DNA from: Bacteroidales bacterium UBA4345
GTDB taxonomy: Bacteria; Bacteroidota; Bacteroidia; Bacteroidales; Paludibacteraceae
DNA: 42,483 nt
Reading direction: 5' to 3'
Assembly (NCBI GenBank): GCA_002396385.1
Contig: DGTD01000128.1
Coordinates: forward strand, 1 to 42,483
Shown: positions 26,821 through 36,756 of the stretch, one piece after another
Layout: every line of letters begins with the position of its first letter
Numbering within the stretch: position 1 is the stretch's first letter
The notes under the pieces: generated by a model
What the model was told of the DNA's origin: nothing
Databases searched by the model: none
The model's input: the letters and a program-made list of their open reading frames with translations, nothing else
Made by a program: the position numbers and the translations under genes

Positions 26821-28443
26821 TTAGAATGCCTTATCGAATTTCGAGGCATCGTACAAATCGTTGCGCTCGTCGCGGTTCGGATAGTCGATAGTAAAATGCA
26901 GGCCCCGGCTTTCTTTTCTGTCAATAGCCTGTCGGGTAATAAGATAGCCCACATTAACCATATTCCTCAATTCGCAAATGCTCCGGTTGGCCTTAACACG
27001 TTTAAAGAGCGCTTCGGTTTCCTCGTAAATGAGGTCGAGTCGGTCCCAAGCCCTTTTCAAACGCAGGTCGCTTCTGACGATGCCCACATAGTTGCTCATA
27101 ATTTGTCCGACTTCCTTCACATCTTGCGCAATAAGCACCTTTTCCTCGTTCGAGAGGGTCCCTTCGTCGTTCCATTCAGGCACTGCCTCGTTGAAAGAAT
27201 AGCTATCGATGACCGACAAGCTGTGTTTAGCGGCAGCATCGGCATAAACAACCGCCTCGATAAGCGAGTTACTTGCCAGACGGTTACCACCATGCAACCC
27301 CGTGCACGAACACTCACCCACCGCATAAAGGCGTTTGATGCTGGAGCAGGCGTTGGTGTCGACCTTGATACCACCACACATATAGTGGGCGCAAGGCACA
27401 ACAGGAATGTATTCCTTAGTGATATCGATACCAATACTCAGGCATTTCGCATAAATGTTAGGGAAATGGTGCTTCACATCCTCGGGGTCCTTATGAGTGA
27501 CATCGAGACAGACATGGTCGATACCGTGAATTTTCATTTCCTTATCGATAGCACGGGCAACAATATCGCGCGGAGCCAGCGAAAGGCGTTCGTCGTACTT
27601 CTCCATAAAGGTTTCGCCGGTAGGCAGGCGCAAAATGCCGCCAAAACCGCGCATGGCCTCTGTAATCAGGTAAGCCGGATGCGACTCGTCGGGGTTATAG
27701 AGGGCTGTTGGGTGGAACTGTACAAATTCCATATCCTTCACCGTACCTTTGGCACGGTAAACCATGGCGATGCCATCGCCAGTAGCCACATTAGGGTTTG
27801 TGGTAGTCGCATAAACCGACCCCGTACCGCCAGTAGCCATCAGGGTCACCTTCGACAGGTAGGTGTCGATTTTACCCGTGTTACAGTCGAGGACGTAGGC
27901 GCCATAGCACTCGATGTTCGGTGTGCGGCGTGTGACCTCCATACCCAAATGGTGTTGGGTGATGATTTCCACTGCAAAATGGTTTTCCAGTACAGTTATT
28001 TCGGGAGTGTTTCTCACAGCCTCCATCAGTCCGCGCTGTATTTCATGTCCGGTGTCGTCGGCATGGTGAAGGATACGGAATTCAGAGTGTCCGCCCTCAC
28101 GGTGCAAATCGAAAGAGCCGTCAGCCTTTCTGTCGAAATTCACGCCCCAGTCAACCAATTCCTTAATTTGCCCGGGCGCATTCTTAACCACCTGTTCAAC
28201 AGCAGCCAGGTCAGAAATAAAATCACCCGCAACAATGGTATCGTTAATGTGTTTTTCAAAAGTGTCAACACTGAAATCAGTTACAGACGAAACGCCGCCC
28301 TGCGCCTTATCGGTGTTAGCCTCGCCCATATCGGACTTGCAAATAAGGGCGATAGACCCCTTCCTCGCGCGAGCGACCTTCAAGGCATAACTCATGCCAG
28401 CCACGCCCGAACCAATTATCAAGAAATCGAATTTCTTTATCAT
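26821..28443 (-). CDS. nadB: L-aspartate oxidase
   Basis: FAD enzyme that oxidises aspartate to iminoaspartate, the first step of NAD synthesis. The 540 residues include the Rossmann dinucleotide motif IIGSGVAGMSYAL, the substrate-site segments AQGGVSSV and FHREGGHSEFRILHHADDTG-like region (here LHREGGHSEFRIL), MATGGTGSVYATTTNPNVATGDGI, PCAHYMCGGI and LHGGNRLASNSLIEAVVYA, and a C-terminal helical domain. nadA and nadC are not adjacent. It has its own promoter and terminator. Confidence 0.97.
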   Translation of the reverse strand: MIKKFDFLIIGSGVAGMSYALKVARARKGSIALICKSDMGEANTDKAQGGVSSVTDFSVDTFEKHINDTIVAGDFISDLAAVEQVVKNAPGQIKELVDWGVNFDRKADGSFDLHREGGHSEFRILHHADDTGHEIQRGLMEAVRNTPEITVLENHFAVEIITQHHLGMEVTRRTPNIECYGAYVLDCNTGKIDTYLSKVTLMATGGTGSVYATTTNPNVATGDGIAMVYRAKGTVKDMEFVQFHPTALYNPDESHPAYLITEAMRGFGGILRLPTGETFMEKYDERLSLAPRDIVARAIDKEMKIHGIDHVCLDVTHKDPEDVKHHFPNIYAKCLSIGIDITKEYIPVVPCAHYMCGGIKVDTNACSSIKRLYAVGECSCTGLHGGNRLASNSLIEAVVYADAAAKHSLSVIDSYSFNEAVPEWNDEGTLSNEEKVLIAQDVKEVGQIMSNYVGIVRSDLRLKRAWDRLDLIYEETEALFKRVKANRSICELRNMVNVGYLITRQAIDRKESRGLHFTIDYPNRDERNDLYDASKFDKAF

Positions 28444-28484
28444 TTTATCAATATAAGTACCTAAATGTAAATTCTGAGATAAGA

Positions 28485-28492
28485 CAAAAGTA
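28485..28492 (-). promoter_or_regulatory. -7 element of nadB promoter
   Basis: TACTTTTG on the minus strand, a full TAnnTTTG match about 40 bases before the nadB ATG. Confidence 0.65.
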
Positions 28493-28512
28493 GCACATTA
28501 AATTAAAAATGG

Positions 28513-28520
28513 TAACTTTG
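28513..28520 (+). promoter_or_regulatory. -7 element for the kinase-RapZ gene
   Basis: TAACTTTG on the + strand, a full TAnnTTTG match, back to back with the nadB promoter. It would give a leader of about 95 bases. Confidence 0.55.
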
Positions 28521-28621
28521 GAACTGGAAAATGTAAAATAAGGTTACAAAAAATAACATTCGTTAAGGGAATACCACACAAAAACCTTTAAACAGAATGG
28601 AACCAGCTACAAATAAAAAAG

Positions 28622-30073
28622 ATGGGCGACACAGACATACTGGCAGCATTATGCCGCGAACATATAGGTCCGGGCACATGGGCGAACAAACTGATAAAGG
28701 GCGAGGGCTCGAACCGTAAATACTACCGACTGACAAGGACCCCAGGCGGCGACAGCTGCATAGGCGTCATCGGAGAAGACCGGAAAGAAAACGAAGCCTT
28801 CATCTACCTATCGGAACATTTCAAGGGGAAAGGCCTGCCCGTACCCGCATTCATAGCGGCAAGCGAAGACCACATGGCCTACATACAGGAAGACTTGGGC
28901 GACACCCCACTCTACAACGCCATAGCCAACGGAATAAAGACCGGCGTGTTTAGCGCAGAGGAAACGCAACACCTGCAACAGGCAATAGCCAGCCTGCCCG
29001 CGCTGCAGTTCGAGGGCGGAGCCGACCTGGACTTCGGCAAATGCTATCCGCAGGCAGAAATGGACAGAAGGGCCATAATGTGGGACTTGAACTACTTCAA
29101 ATACTGCTTCCTGAAATTGCAGAACGTCGGTTTCAGCGAGCCACAACTGGAAGACGATTTCGAACGGCTGGCCGGCAACATACTGCGGACCCCCTACCAC
29201 AACTTTATGGTAAGGGACTTCCAGAGCCGTAACGTAATGCTGAAAGACGGGAAGCCCTACTTCATAGACTACCAGGGCGGCCGGAAAGGTCCATTCCTCT
29301 ACGATGTGGCGTCGTTCGTCTGGCAGGCAAAAGCCAACCTGCCCCAAAACGTGAAAAAGCAGTTGACCGACACCTATTACGAGGCGCTGCGGAAATACGT
29401 CGTACTTCCACGCGAGACATTCGACCACCTGCTCATGGAGATGGTACTGTTCAGAACACTGCAAGTGTTAGGGGCCTACGGCTTCAGGGGCCTTATCGAG
29501 AAAAAACGGCACTTTATAGAGAGCATACCCTACGCCATAAAAAATTTGAAAGAACTGCTACAAACCACTGCCGCAGACGACTACCCTCACCTGAAAGATG
29601 TGCTGACCAGGCTAAGCGTGAAAGAAGAATTACAGCTAAAAGACATGAAAGAGACCGACAACAGCAAACTAACCGTAAAAGTATACAGTTTCAGTTATAA
29701 GAAAGGCATACCAGAAGACGAGAGCGGAAACGGAGGAGGCTACGTTTTCGACTGCCGGGGCTTCCACAACCCGGGCAAATACGACCAGTATAAGCCACTG
29801 ACCGGCCGCGACCAGGCGGTAATAGACTTTTTGGAAAAAGACGGAGAAATTTTAAAGTTTCTGGAAAGCGTCTACTCGCTAGCCGACGCACACGTGGCGC
29901 GCTACCTGGAAAGAGGATTCAGCAGCCTGATGTTCTGTTTCGGCTGCACCGGCGGCCAGCACCGTTCGGTGTATTCAGCCCAGCACACCGCCGAGCACAT
30001 CGCCCGTAAATTCGGAGTAAAAGTAGACCTGGTTCACCGCGAACAGAAAATAGAGGAAAAATACAACTATTAA
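28622..30073 (+). CDS. APH-type kinase fused to RapZ C-terminal domain
   Basis: A 483-residue two-part protein. Residues about 1-325 are an aminoglycoside-phosphotransferase-fold small-molecule kinase with the catalytic loop MVRDFQSRNVML (Asp199, Asn204) and the metal-binding FIDYQGG (Asp216), resembling the AmgK group of cell-wall sugar kinases. Residues about 345-483 match the C-terminal domain of RapZ: VFDCRGFHNPG, LTGRDQAVIDFLE, and GCTGGQHRSVYSAQHTAEHIA at 441-461, ending in VDLVHREQ. In Proteobacteria that domain binds GlcNAc-6-phosphate and small RNA. The pairing suggests a role in amino-sugar recycling or sensing, which is inference. No nucleotidyltransferase (murU-like) gene is adjacent. 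DUF4286 follows after 4 bases. The ATG at 28622 is in frame; an ATG at 28597 is not. Confidence 0.9.
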   Translation: MGDTDILAALCREHIGPGTWANKLIKGEGSNRKYYRLTRTPGGDSCIGVIGEDRKENEAFIYLSEHFKGKGLPVPAFIAASEDHMAYIQEDLGDTPLYNAIANGIKTGVFSAEETQHLQQAIASLPALQFEGGADLDFGKCYPQAEMDRRAIMWDLNYFKYCFLKLQNVGFSEPQLEDDFERLAGNILRTPYHNFMVRDFQSRNVMLKDGKPYFIDYQGGRKGPFLYDVASFVWQAKANLPQNVKKQLTDTYYEALRKYVVLPRETFDHLLMEMVLFRTLQVLGAYGFRGLIEKKRHFIESIPYAIKNLKELLQTTAADDYPHLKDVLTRLSVKEELQLKDMKETDNSKLTVKVYSFSYKKGIPEDESGNGGGYVFDCRGFHNPGKYDQYKPLTGRDQAVIDFLEKDGEILKFLESVYSLADAHVARYLERGFSSLMFCFGCTGGQHRSVYSAQHTAEHIARKFGVKVDLVHREQKIEEKYNY

Positions 30074-30077
30074 GCCG

Positions 30078-30380
30078 ATGTATATTATAAACACCACCTA
30101 TGCCGTGCCATCGGCACAATGCAACGAATGGAAGAAATGGGTTAGCGAGACACTGTTTCCCGCCGTCATCAGGACAGAGTTGCTGACCTCGCCACGTATG
30201 TACAAAGTAATGGTAGCGAGCGAGAACGGCGACGAATCGTTCTGTGTGCAGTTCAGCACCGGCATTGAGGGCGTCAGGCTCTGGAAGAAAGAGTTGGAGG
30301 CCACCACCCAAAAACTCGTCAGCGACACATTCGGCCTGTCAGTTATCGGCTTCAGCACCATTCTAAAAGAAGTGAATTAA
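30078..30380 (+). CDS. DUF4286 family protein
   Basis: A 100-residue cytoplasmic protein of the DUF4286 type found across Bacteroidota, with the opening MYIINTTYAVP, a helix with WKKWVSETLFP and the ending FGLSVIGFSTILKEV, suggesting a ferredoxin-like alpha/beta fold. The function is unknown. It lies between the kinase-RapZ gene (4 bases) and ruvC (3 bases); the pairing with ruvC is common in the phylum. Confidence 0.88.
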   Translation: MYIINTTYAVPSAQCNEWKKWVSETLFPAVIRTELLTSPRMYKVMVASENGDESFCVQFSTGIEGVRLWKKELEATTQKLVSDTFGLSVIGFSTILKEVN

Positions 30381-30383
30381 GGC

Positions 30384-31013
30384 ATGGCAACCCTAGTAAA
30401 GAGAGAAGTCCGCACCATATTGGGGATAGACCCCGGCACCAACTATATGGGCTACGGAGTTATAAAAACCGGAGGCTCCAAGCCCGAGCTACAGGCGCTG
30501 GGCATACTAGACATGAAAAAGGGGAGCGACGGTTACGAGAAACTGAAAGAGATATTCCGCTTCACAAACGACCTGATAACCCAATACCACCCTACCGAAT
30601 TTGCCATTGAAGCCCAGTTTTTCGGAAAAAATGTGCAAAGTATGCTGAAACTCGGCCGCGCGCAGGGCATATCTATCATAGCCGCCCTCGAGAAAGGGCT
30701 GCCGGTTGCGGAATACGCCCCACTAAAAATAAAACAAGCCATAACCGGCAACGGCATGGCCAGCAAAGAGCAAGTAGCCGCCATGCTGAAGCAGTACCTG
30801 CACATAAAAAGTGAAGAGATGCCCGACCACCTAGACGCCACCGATGCGGTAGCAGTGGCCCTGTGCCACCACTTCGAGACCAACCGTAAGCCCATTGCGG
30901 GCAAAGGATTTAAGAGTTGGAGCGATTTCGCACGCCAGAACCAGAACCGCGTCAGCAAGAGACCGAGTCCCAAAGACCCGGAAGGACAAGAAGGCACAAA
31001 CATCAAAAAATAA
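30384..31013 (+). CDS. ruvC: Crossover junction endodeoxyribonuclease RuvC
   Basis: Resolves Holliday junctions in recombination repair together with RuvAB. The 209 residues include GIDPGTNYMGYGVI (Asp16), FAIEAQFFGKNVQS (Glu76) and DHLDATDAVAVALCH (Asp151, Asp154), the full acidic active site. The C-terminal 40 residues are a basic, probably disordered extension (KGFKSWSDFARQNQNRVSKRPS...), so the protein is somewhat longer than the classic RuvC. It is the last gene of the three-gene run. Confidence 0.98.
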   Translation: MATLVKREVRTILGIDPGTNYMGYGVIKTGGSKPELQALGILDMKKGSDGYEKLKEIFRFTNDLITQYHPTEFAIEAQFFGKNVQSMLKLGRAQGISIIAALEKGLPVAEYAPLKIKQAITGNGMASKEQVAAMLKQYLHIKSEEMPDHLDATDAVAVALCHHFETNRKPIAGKGFKSWSDFARQNQNRVSKRPSPKDPEGQEGTNIKK

Positions 31014-31044
31014 GGAACGGGGCAAAATAATCAAGAAAAGGTTT

Positions 31045-31052
31045 TATATTTG
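31045..31052 (+). promoter_or_regulatory. -7 element for the Wzz-like gene
   Basis: TATATTTG, a full TAnnTTTG match, about 37 bases before the ATG at 31090. Confidence 0.6.
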
Positions 31053-31089
31053 TAGGAAACATACTAACTCAAATAATTTTTAACGACTA

Positions 31090-32052
31090 ATGGAAGAGAA
31101 GCAAAGTCAAGAACTCGATATGCTTGAATTGATGAGCAAGTGCAAAGAAGTCGCGGCCTATTGTTCCAGCGCCATCTGCTCATTCGTTACCAGCATACTG
31201 CGTTTGACTTATGGCCACAAATTTCTGTTTATAATCTCGCTGGTAGCAGCAGGTGCACTCGCATATTACAAGACAAGCGGAAACAGAAGAATCTATAAAG
31301 GAGAATTGGCACTGAAAATAAATGCCGGCACCTCGTATACGATAGCAGACATGATGAACGAGCTCGACAACTTTGTTTACCACAACGACACGAAAGCCCT
31401 GTCGGAAGCGCTCGGCATAAGCGAAGACGAGGCCCGGCAAATAAGTCATGTGAGAAGTTTCTTCTACATAGCCATCAACCGCGACTCGACACGCTCCATC
31501 ATCGACTATAGCAGCCATTACGACATAGAAGACACCCTCAACACGCGTGTAAAAGACAAGCTGGTGGTATCGGTCGGCCTGAAGGACAGAGACTTGTTCG
31601 GCAAGATGCAGAACACCCTGACCTCCTACATCAACCGGAACGAATACTTGAACCTGCTACGCGACAAGCATATCGAGAACCTGAGACAAAGGGAGAAGGT
31701 GATAGACTGCGACTTGAACCGAATAGACAGTCTGCAAAGACAGCAGTTCTTCAAAGAGAAGGCGCCAGAATTCTACCTTACCAACCGAACAGAACTGAGG
31801 ACGGGCAGACAAGACCTGTTTTACAACGACAAACAAAACCTACTCGACAAAAAGGAAACACTAGAAGAGAAGCTGGCAGGGAACAACAGTATAGTGACTG
31901 TTATGTCGCCCTTCCACCCTACAGCCGTTAATTACGAGACCTTCTTAAAGAAATTCATCATCTACGGAATTTTCTTCTACATCTTGTTCCTCGTCTGCAC
32001 AGCGTTGTTCAAATACCGTGGAACCATACACGAGTACCTGAAAGACAAATAA
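31090..32052 (+). CDS. Wzz-like chain-length determinant family protein
   Basis: A 320-residue inner-membrane protein with one hydrophobic segment near the N-terminus (about 42-62, FLFIISLVAAGALAYY) and one near the C-terminus (about 292-312). Between them is a periplasmic helical domain rich in charged residues (DLNRIDSLQRQQFFKEKAPEF). This is the layout of polysaccharide co-polymerases, which set O-antigen or exopolysaccharide length. It lacks a cytoplasmic tyrosine-kinase domain, and no glycosyltransferase or polymerase genes are beside it. Family call from topology and general sequence feel. Confidence 0.7.
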   Translation: MEEKQSQELDMLELMSKCKEVAAYCSSAICSFVTSILRLTYGHKFLFIISLVAAGALAYYKTSGNRRIYKGELALKINAGTSYTIADMMNELDNFVYHNDTKALSEALGISEDEARQISHVRSFFYIAINRDSTRSIIDYSSHYDIEDTLNTRVKDKLVVSVGLKDRDLFGKMQNTLTSYINRNEYLNLLRDKHIENLRQREKVIDCDLNRIDSLQRQQFFKEKAPEFYLTNRTELRTGRQDLFYNDKQNLLDKKETLEEKLAGNNSIVTVMSPFHPTAVNYETFLKKFIIYGIFFYILFLVCTALFKYRGTIHEYLKDK

Positions 32053-32115
32053 ATCGGATTTTGGGACCACATCAAGAGAAAAACACTCCATAATCAACTA
32101 AGAACCAATAAGGAG

Positions 32116-32146
32116 CAAAGCCAGATAGTAAAAAAGTCCGGCTTTG
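32116..32146 (+). terminator. Possible weak terminator
   Basis: A 7-bp stem CAAAGCC/GGCTTTG with a 17-base loop about 64 bases after the Wzz-like gene; the following bases are only moderately T-rich. Confidence 0.35.
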
Positions 32147-32213
32147 ATTATTAGAATGATTATAAATTAAGAAAAAAGAGGGTGCCAACATGCTAATGAT
32201 TTCAGCAAAATCT

Positions 32214-32221
32214 TATCTTTG
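32214..32221 (+). promoter_or_regulatory. -7 element of ferredoxin promoter
   Basis: TATCTTTG, a full TAnnTTTG match, about 44 bases before the ferredoxin ATG. Confidence 0.65.
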
Positions 32222-32264
32222 CATACGAAAATAACAAATACTAACAACTTAATACAGAAAAATT

Positions 32265-32435
32265 ATGGCATACGTAATCAGTGACAATTGTGTAGCTTGT
32301 GGAACTTGCGCAGGCGAATGTCCAGTAGGAGCAATCAGCGAAGGCGATATCTACAAGATCAATCCAGATGAATGTACAGACTGCGGTACTTGCGCAAGTG
32401 TATGTCCATCAGAAGCAATCGCTCCTGCAGAATAA
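32265..32435 (+). CDS. 2[4Fe-4S] ferredoxin
   Basis: A 56-residue electron carrier of the clostridial type. Two cluster motifs are complete: CVACGTCAGECP (Cys9, 12, 15 and 19) and CTDCGTCASVCP (Cys37, 40, 43 and 47), each with the spacing CxxCxxCxxxCP and the two halves related by internal duplication. It serves low-potential reactions such as those of pyruvate:ferredoxin oxidoreductase, implying an anaerobic metabolism. It has its own promoter and a strong terminator, so it is a single-gene unit. Confidence 0.96.
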   Translation: MAYVISDNCVACGTCAGECPVGAISEGDIYKINPDECTDCGTCASVCPSEAIAPAE

Positions 32436-32460
32436 TAAGGAAATATAATCCAAAGAAAGT

Positions 32461-32490
32461 CCCACCCCCAAAAAGGGTGGGATTTTTTTG
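32461..32490 (+). terminator. Ferredoxin terminator
   Basis: A 7-bp G+C-rich stem CCCACCC/GGGTGGG with a 7-base loop followed by A and seven T. It isolates the ferredoxin gene from the defence island that begins next. Confidence 0.93.
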
Positions 32491-32548
32491 TCTTTTGGGG
32501 TGACGTGTTATATGGAGGGAAAGTATTATCTTTATGTTGTGGATTAGT

Positions 32549-32560
32549 GTGAAAATTCAC
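32549..32560. promoter_or_regulatory. Small inverted repeat upstream of hsdR
   Basis: GTGAA and TTCAC separated by AA, just after a near -7 element (TATCTTTA at 32527-32534). It could be a repressor site for the restriction operon, but at 5 bp per arm it may be chance. Confidence 0.3.
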
Positions 32561-32586
32561 AAAACATTCTAAAGTGTATAAACAGG

Positions 32587-32594
32587 AAGGAGGG
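32587..32594 (+). promoter_or_regulatory. Strong Shine-Dalgarno of hsdR
   Basis: AAGGAGGG six bases before the ATG at 32601. It decides the start in favour of this ATG over the in-frame GTG at 32574. Such a strong site is exceptional in this window. Confidence 0.75.
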
Positions 32595-32600
32595 ATAGCA

Positions 32601-35321
32601 ATGACACCTGAAGAGAAAGCAAGGGTAAAGATAGACCAGATGTTCAAAAAGTCTGGTTGGAAGGTTGTTGATCGGAAAGACTACACCTCGAACCTACAGG
32701 CTGCCGCCATTAGGGAGGGCTTGTTAGAGGGCAACAAAGAAGCTGACTATTTCCTCTTCATCAATGGTCAGGCAATCGGCGTACTCGAAGCAAAAAAAGA
32801 GTCAATAGACGTTAGTTGCAATAAAGTGTGCGAACAAGCTGCCACCTACGGCAGAAGTGTGCCGAAGTGCTATAAGACATTTTCCAACCCATTGCCTTTC
32901 CTCTTTACATCGAATGGCAAAGATATATTTTTTAAAGATAACCGGAATGAGGACGACTTCGCACCCATCGACCATATATTGTCGCCAAAAGAAATGGTGA
33001 CGTTGCTTGGAGAAGAGAAATTCGATTCCTACGCCAAACTGCCAGCGGTACCTAACGACGGCAGGTTGCGCGACTGCCAGTTTCAGGCAATAACGAATCT
33101 GGAAGAAAGTTTCAGACAAGGCCAAAGACGTGCACTGATTGCGTTGGCAACAGGTGCAGGAAAAACTTTCACAGCCTGTACGGCCGCCTACCGCATGCTG
33201 AACTACACGCCTACAAAGCGCATCCTATTTCTGGTAGACAGGAACAACCTTGCGAAACAAGCCTACGAAGAGTTCGGCACCTACCGTCTGACCGAAAGCG
33301 GCAACACCTTCACCGACAATTACGTGGTTGAGCGCCTAAAATCGGCCAACATTCCGGTTAAGACAAGCGTTATTATATCTACCATCCACAGAGTTTATTC
33401 ATTGCTGACAGGAGCAACCATCATAGACGATGATAACGACGACACTTTCACTACAGCCAAAGACTTAGTGATGTTGCCCGAGAATCCAAAATTGCCGAAA
33501 GACTACTTCGACCTGATTTTCATTGACGAGTGCCACCGCTCCATCTATGGCAACTGGAAGAGGGTGCTTGAGTATTTCGACTCGGCAAAAATTGTTGGTC
33601 TTACAGCCACTCCTATCCCAGAAACGTTAGCTTTCTTCAACAACAACGTAGTAGTGAACTACACGCTCGAACAGTCGGTTGCCGATGGTGTAAACGTTCG
33701 CGACAACATCTACCGCATAAAAACCGAGGAAACCGAGAATGGCGGAGCCATCAGAATAGGAGACCGGCTGAAAGTGGAAACAAAATACACGGGAGAAGTC
33801 CAACAAGTAACCTATTCGGCATCGGAAGCCAAATTCTACACAAGGGAAGACTTGAACCGCAGCATTGTCAACCCGGCACAGATAAAGCTCATTCTGGAAA
33901 CATACCGAGACCGGGTCTACACCGAAATGTTTCCACACCGTGAGCCCAATATGGACTATCTGCCCAAAACACTGATTTTCGCATTGAACGAGGCACACGC
34001 CAACAACATAGTGAAGATTGCCAGGGAGGTGTTTGGCAGACACGACGATATATTCTGCCAGAAAATAACCTATTCGATAGACGACCCGAACGGCAAGATA
34101 CAGGAATTCCGTACGAGCATCGATTTCCGAATTGCGGTAACTTGTACCCTTGTGGCAACCGGTACCGACGTGAAGCCGTTGGAAGTAGTGATGTTTATGC
34201 GAGAGGTTATGTCGGAACCCCTATACATCCAGATGAAAGGCCGTGGCACCCGTTCTATTTCTGACGACGCCCTGCGTAACGTGACCCCAAACGCAGATTC
34301 AAAGGACTATTATGTGCTTGTGGATGCTGTTGGTGTGACAGAAACCCAGAAACACGTGCCGAATGCCGGCACATCAGGCCCCGGTCAAGAGCTCATCACA
34401 CTGGAACGTTTGCTAGAACTGTTGACCCATGGAAATGTGCAAGACTGCTATTTGAACCGTATTGCGGGGACGCTCGGCCGTTTAAACCGGAAATGCGAGG
34501 CTATCGACCTACAAGAGTTCGCCCATGTGGCTGGTGTGGGTATGCACACACTTTCGCGCAACATCTTCGACGCCTTGGCAAATAACACCCTACCACCCTT
34601 CATCGACATTAACGAAGACAATGCAGAACGAATGGCGCTGGTGCGTCCACTCACCGACAATGCGGAAGCGAAAGTCCTCTTGTTGAAACTGGCAGCAGGC
34701 TTCCAGACCACACTAGAGAATGGAACCGACACACTGTTATATGCAGGTTTTTCGTTAGAGACCGCCCGAAATTCGGTAGCGGCTTTTGAAGACTACTGCC
34801 TTACCCACAAAGACGAGATTGAAGCACTACGCATCATCTACAACAACAACGAGAATGTACCTATCACCGTGTCGATGTTGCAAGACCTGGAGTCCAAACT
34901 GCGTTCTGTAAACAACGAGTTTCTACCGGTACGGATGTGGGAACACTACGCACTAATAAACCCTTCGGCCGTCCGTAAACATAATTCAAGAGACGAGATG
35001 AACGCCTTAACCAACCTTATCCAATTGGTAAGATTCGCATTCAAGCAGATTCAAAACCTCCAGGGCATCCTGCCGAGGGCAAACTCATTGTTCAACATCT
35101 GGCACGGACGTAAGCAATTCGATGCCAGCGAACAACAGGTAGAAATAATGAAACAGCTGGTGACCTTTGTGGCACAGAACGGGGCATGCACAGTCAGGGA
35201 ACTGCGCACATACGACCAAGACAAGGCCAACCAACTTATTCGCGCATACACAGACAGGATCAAGGCAGACGAGGCCCTGACCAGTATGGCTAATTTTATA
35301 CTTTACAACAAGACAGCATAA
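32601..35321 (+). CDS. hsdR: Type I restriction enzyme, HsdR subunit
   Basis: Motor and nuclease subunit of a type I restriction-modification complex (906 residues). The N-terminal PD-(D/E)xK nuclease is visible as Asp49 ... Glu63-Ala-Lys65 (EADYFLFINGQAIGVLEAK). The superfamily 2 translocase follows with Walker A ATGAGKTF (Lys188), DECHRS (Asp309-Glu310), LTATPIPET and MKGRGTR. A helical C-terminal domain would contact HsdM2S. All catalytic motifs are intact. It heads the hsd operon; hsdM begins 3 bases after its stop. Confidence 0.97.
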   Translation: MTPEEKARVKIDQMFKKSGWKVVDRKDYTSNLQAAAIREGLLEGNKEADYFLFINGQAIGVLEAKKESIDVSCNKVCEQAATYGRSVPKCYKTFSNPLPFLFTSNGKDIFFKDNRNEDDFAPIDHILSPKEMVTLLGEEKFDSYAKLPAVPNDGRLRDCQFQAITNLEESFRQGQRRALIALATGAGKTFTACTAAYRMLNYTPTKRILFLVDRNNLAKQAYEEFGTYRLTESGNTFTDNYVVERLKSANIPVKTSVIISTIHRVYSLLTGATIIDDDNDDTFTTAKDLVMLPENPKLPKDYFDLIFIDECHRSIYGNWKRVLEYFDSAKIVGLTATPIPETLAFFNNNVVVNYTLEQSVADGVNVRDNIYRIKTEETENGGAIRIGDRLKVETKYTGEVQQVTYSASEAKFYTREDLNRSIVNPAQIKLILETYRDRVYTEMFPHREPNMDYLPKTLIFALNEAHANNIVKIAREVFGRHDDIFCQKITYSIDDPNGKIQEFRTSIDFRIAVTCTLVATGTDVKPLEVVMFMREVMSEPLYIQMKGRGTRSISDDALRNVTPNADSKDYYVLVDAVGVTETQKHVPNAGTSGPGQELITLERLLELLTHGNVQDCYLNRIAGTLGRLNRKCEAIDLQEFAHVAGVGMHTLSRNIFDALANNTLPPFIDINEDNAERMALVRPLTDNAEAKVLLLKLAAGFQTTLENGTDTLLYAGFSLETARNSVAAFEDYCLTHKDEIEALRIIYNNNENVPITVSMLQDLESKLRSVNNEFLPVRMWEHYALINPSAVRKHNSRDEMNALTNLIQLVRFAFKQIQNLQGILPRANSLFNIWHGRKQFDASEQQVEIMKQLVTFVAQNGACTVRELRTYDQDKANQLIRAYTDRIKADEALTSMANFILYNKTA

Positions 35322-36752
<1,431 letters not shown>

Positions 36753-36756
36753 GATC

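Noticed and set aside
26776..28464. 562-codon + strand open frame opposite nadB
   Set aside because: nadB on the minus strand carries all L-aspartate oxidase motifs; the reverse frame has no domain and reads through the nadB terminator.
32574..32600. GTG start extending HsdR by nine residues
   Set aside because: The ATG at 32601 has an ideal Shine-Dalgarno at 32587-32594, which would lie inside the coding region if the GTG were used.
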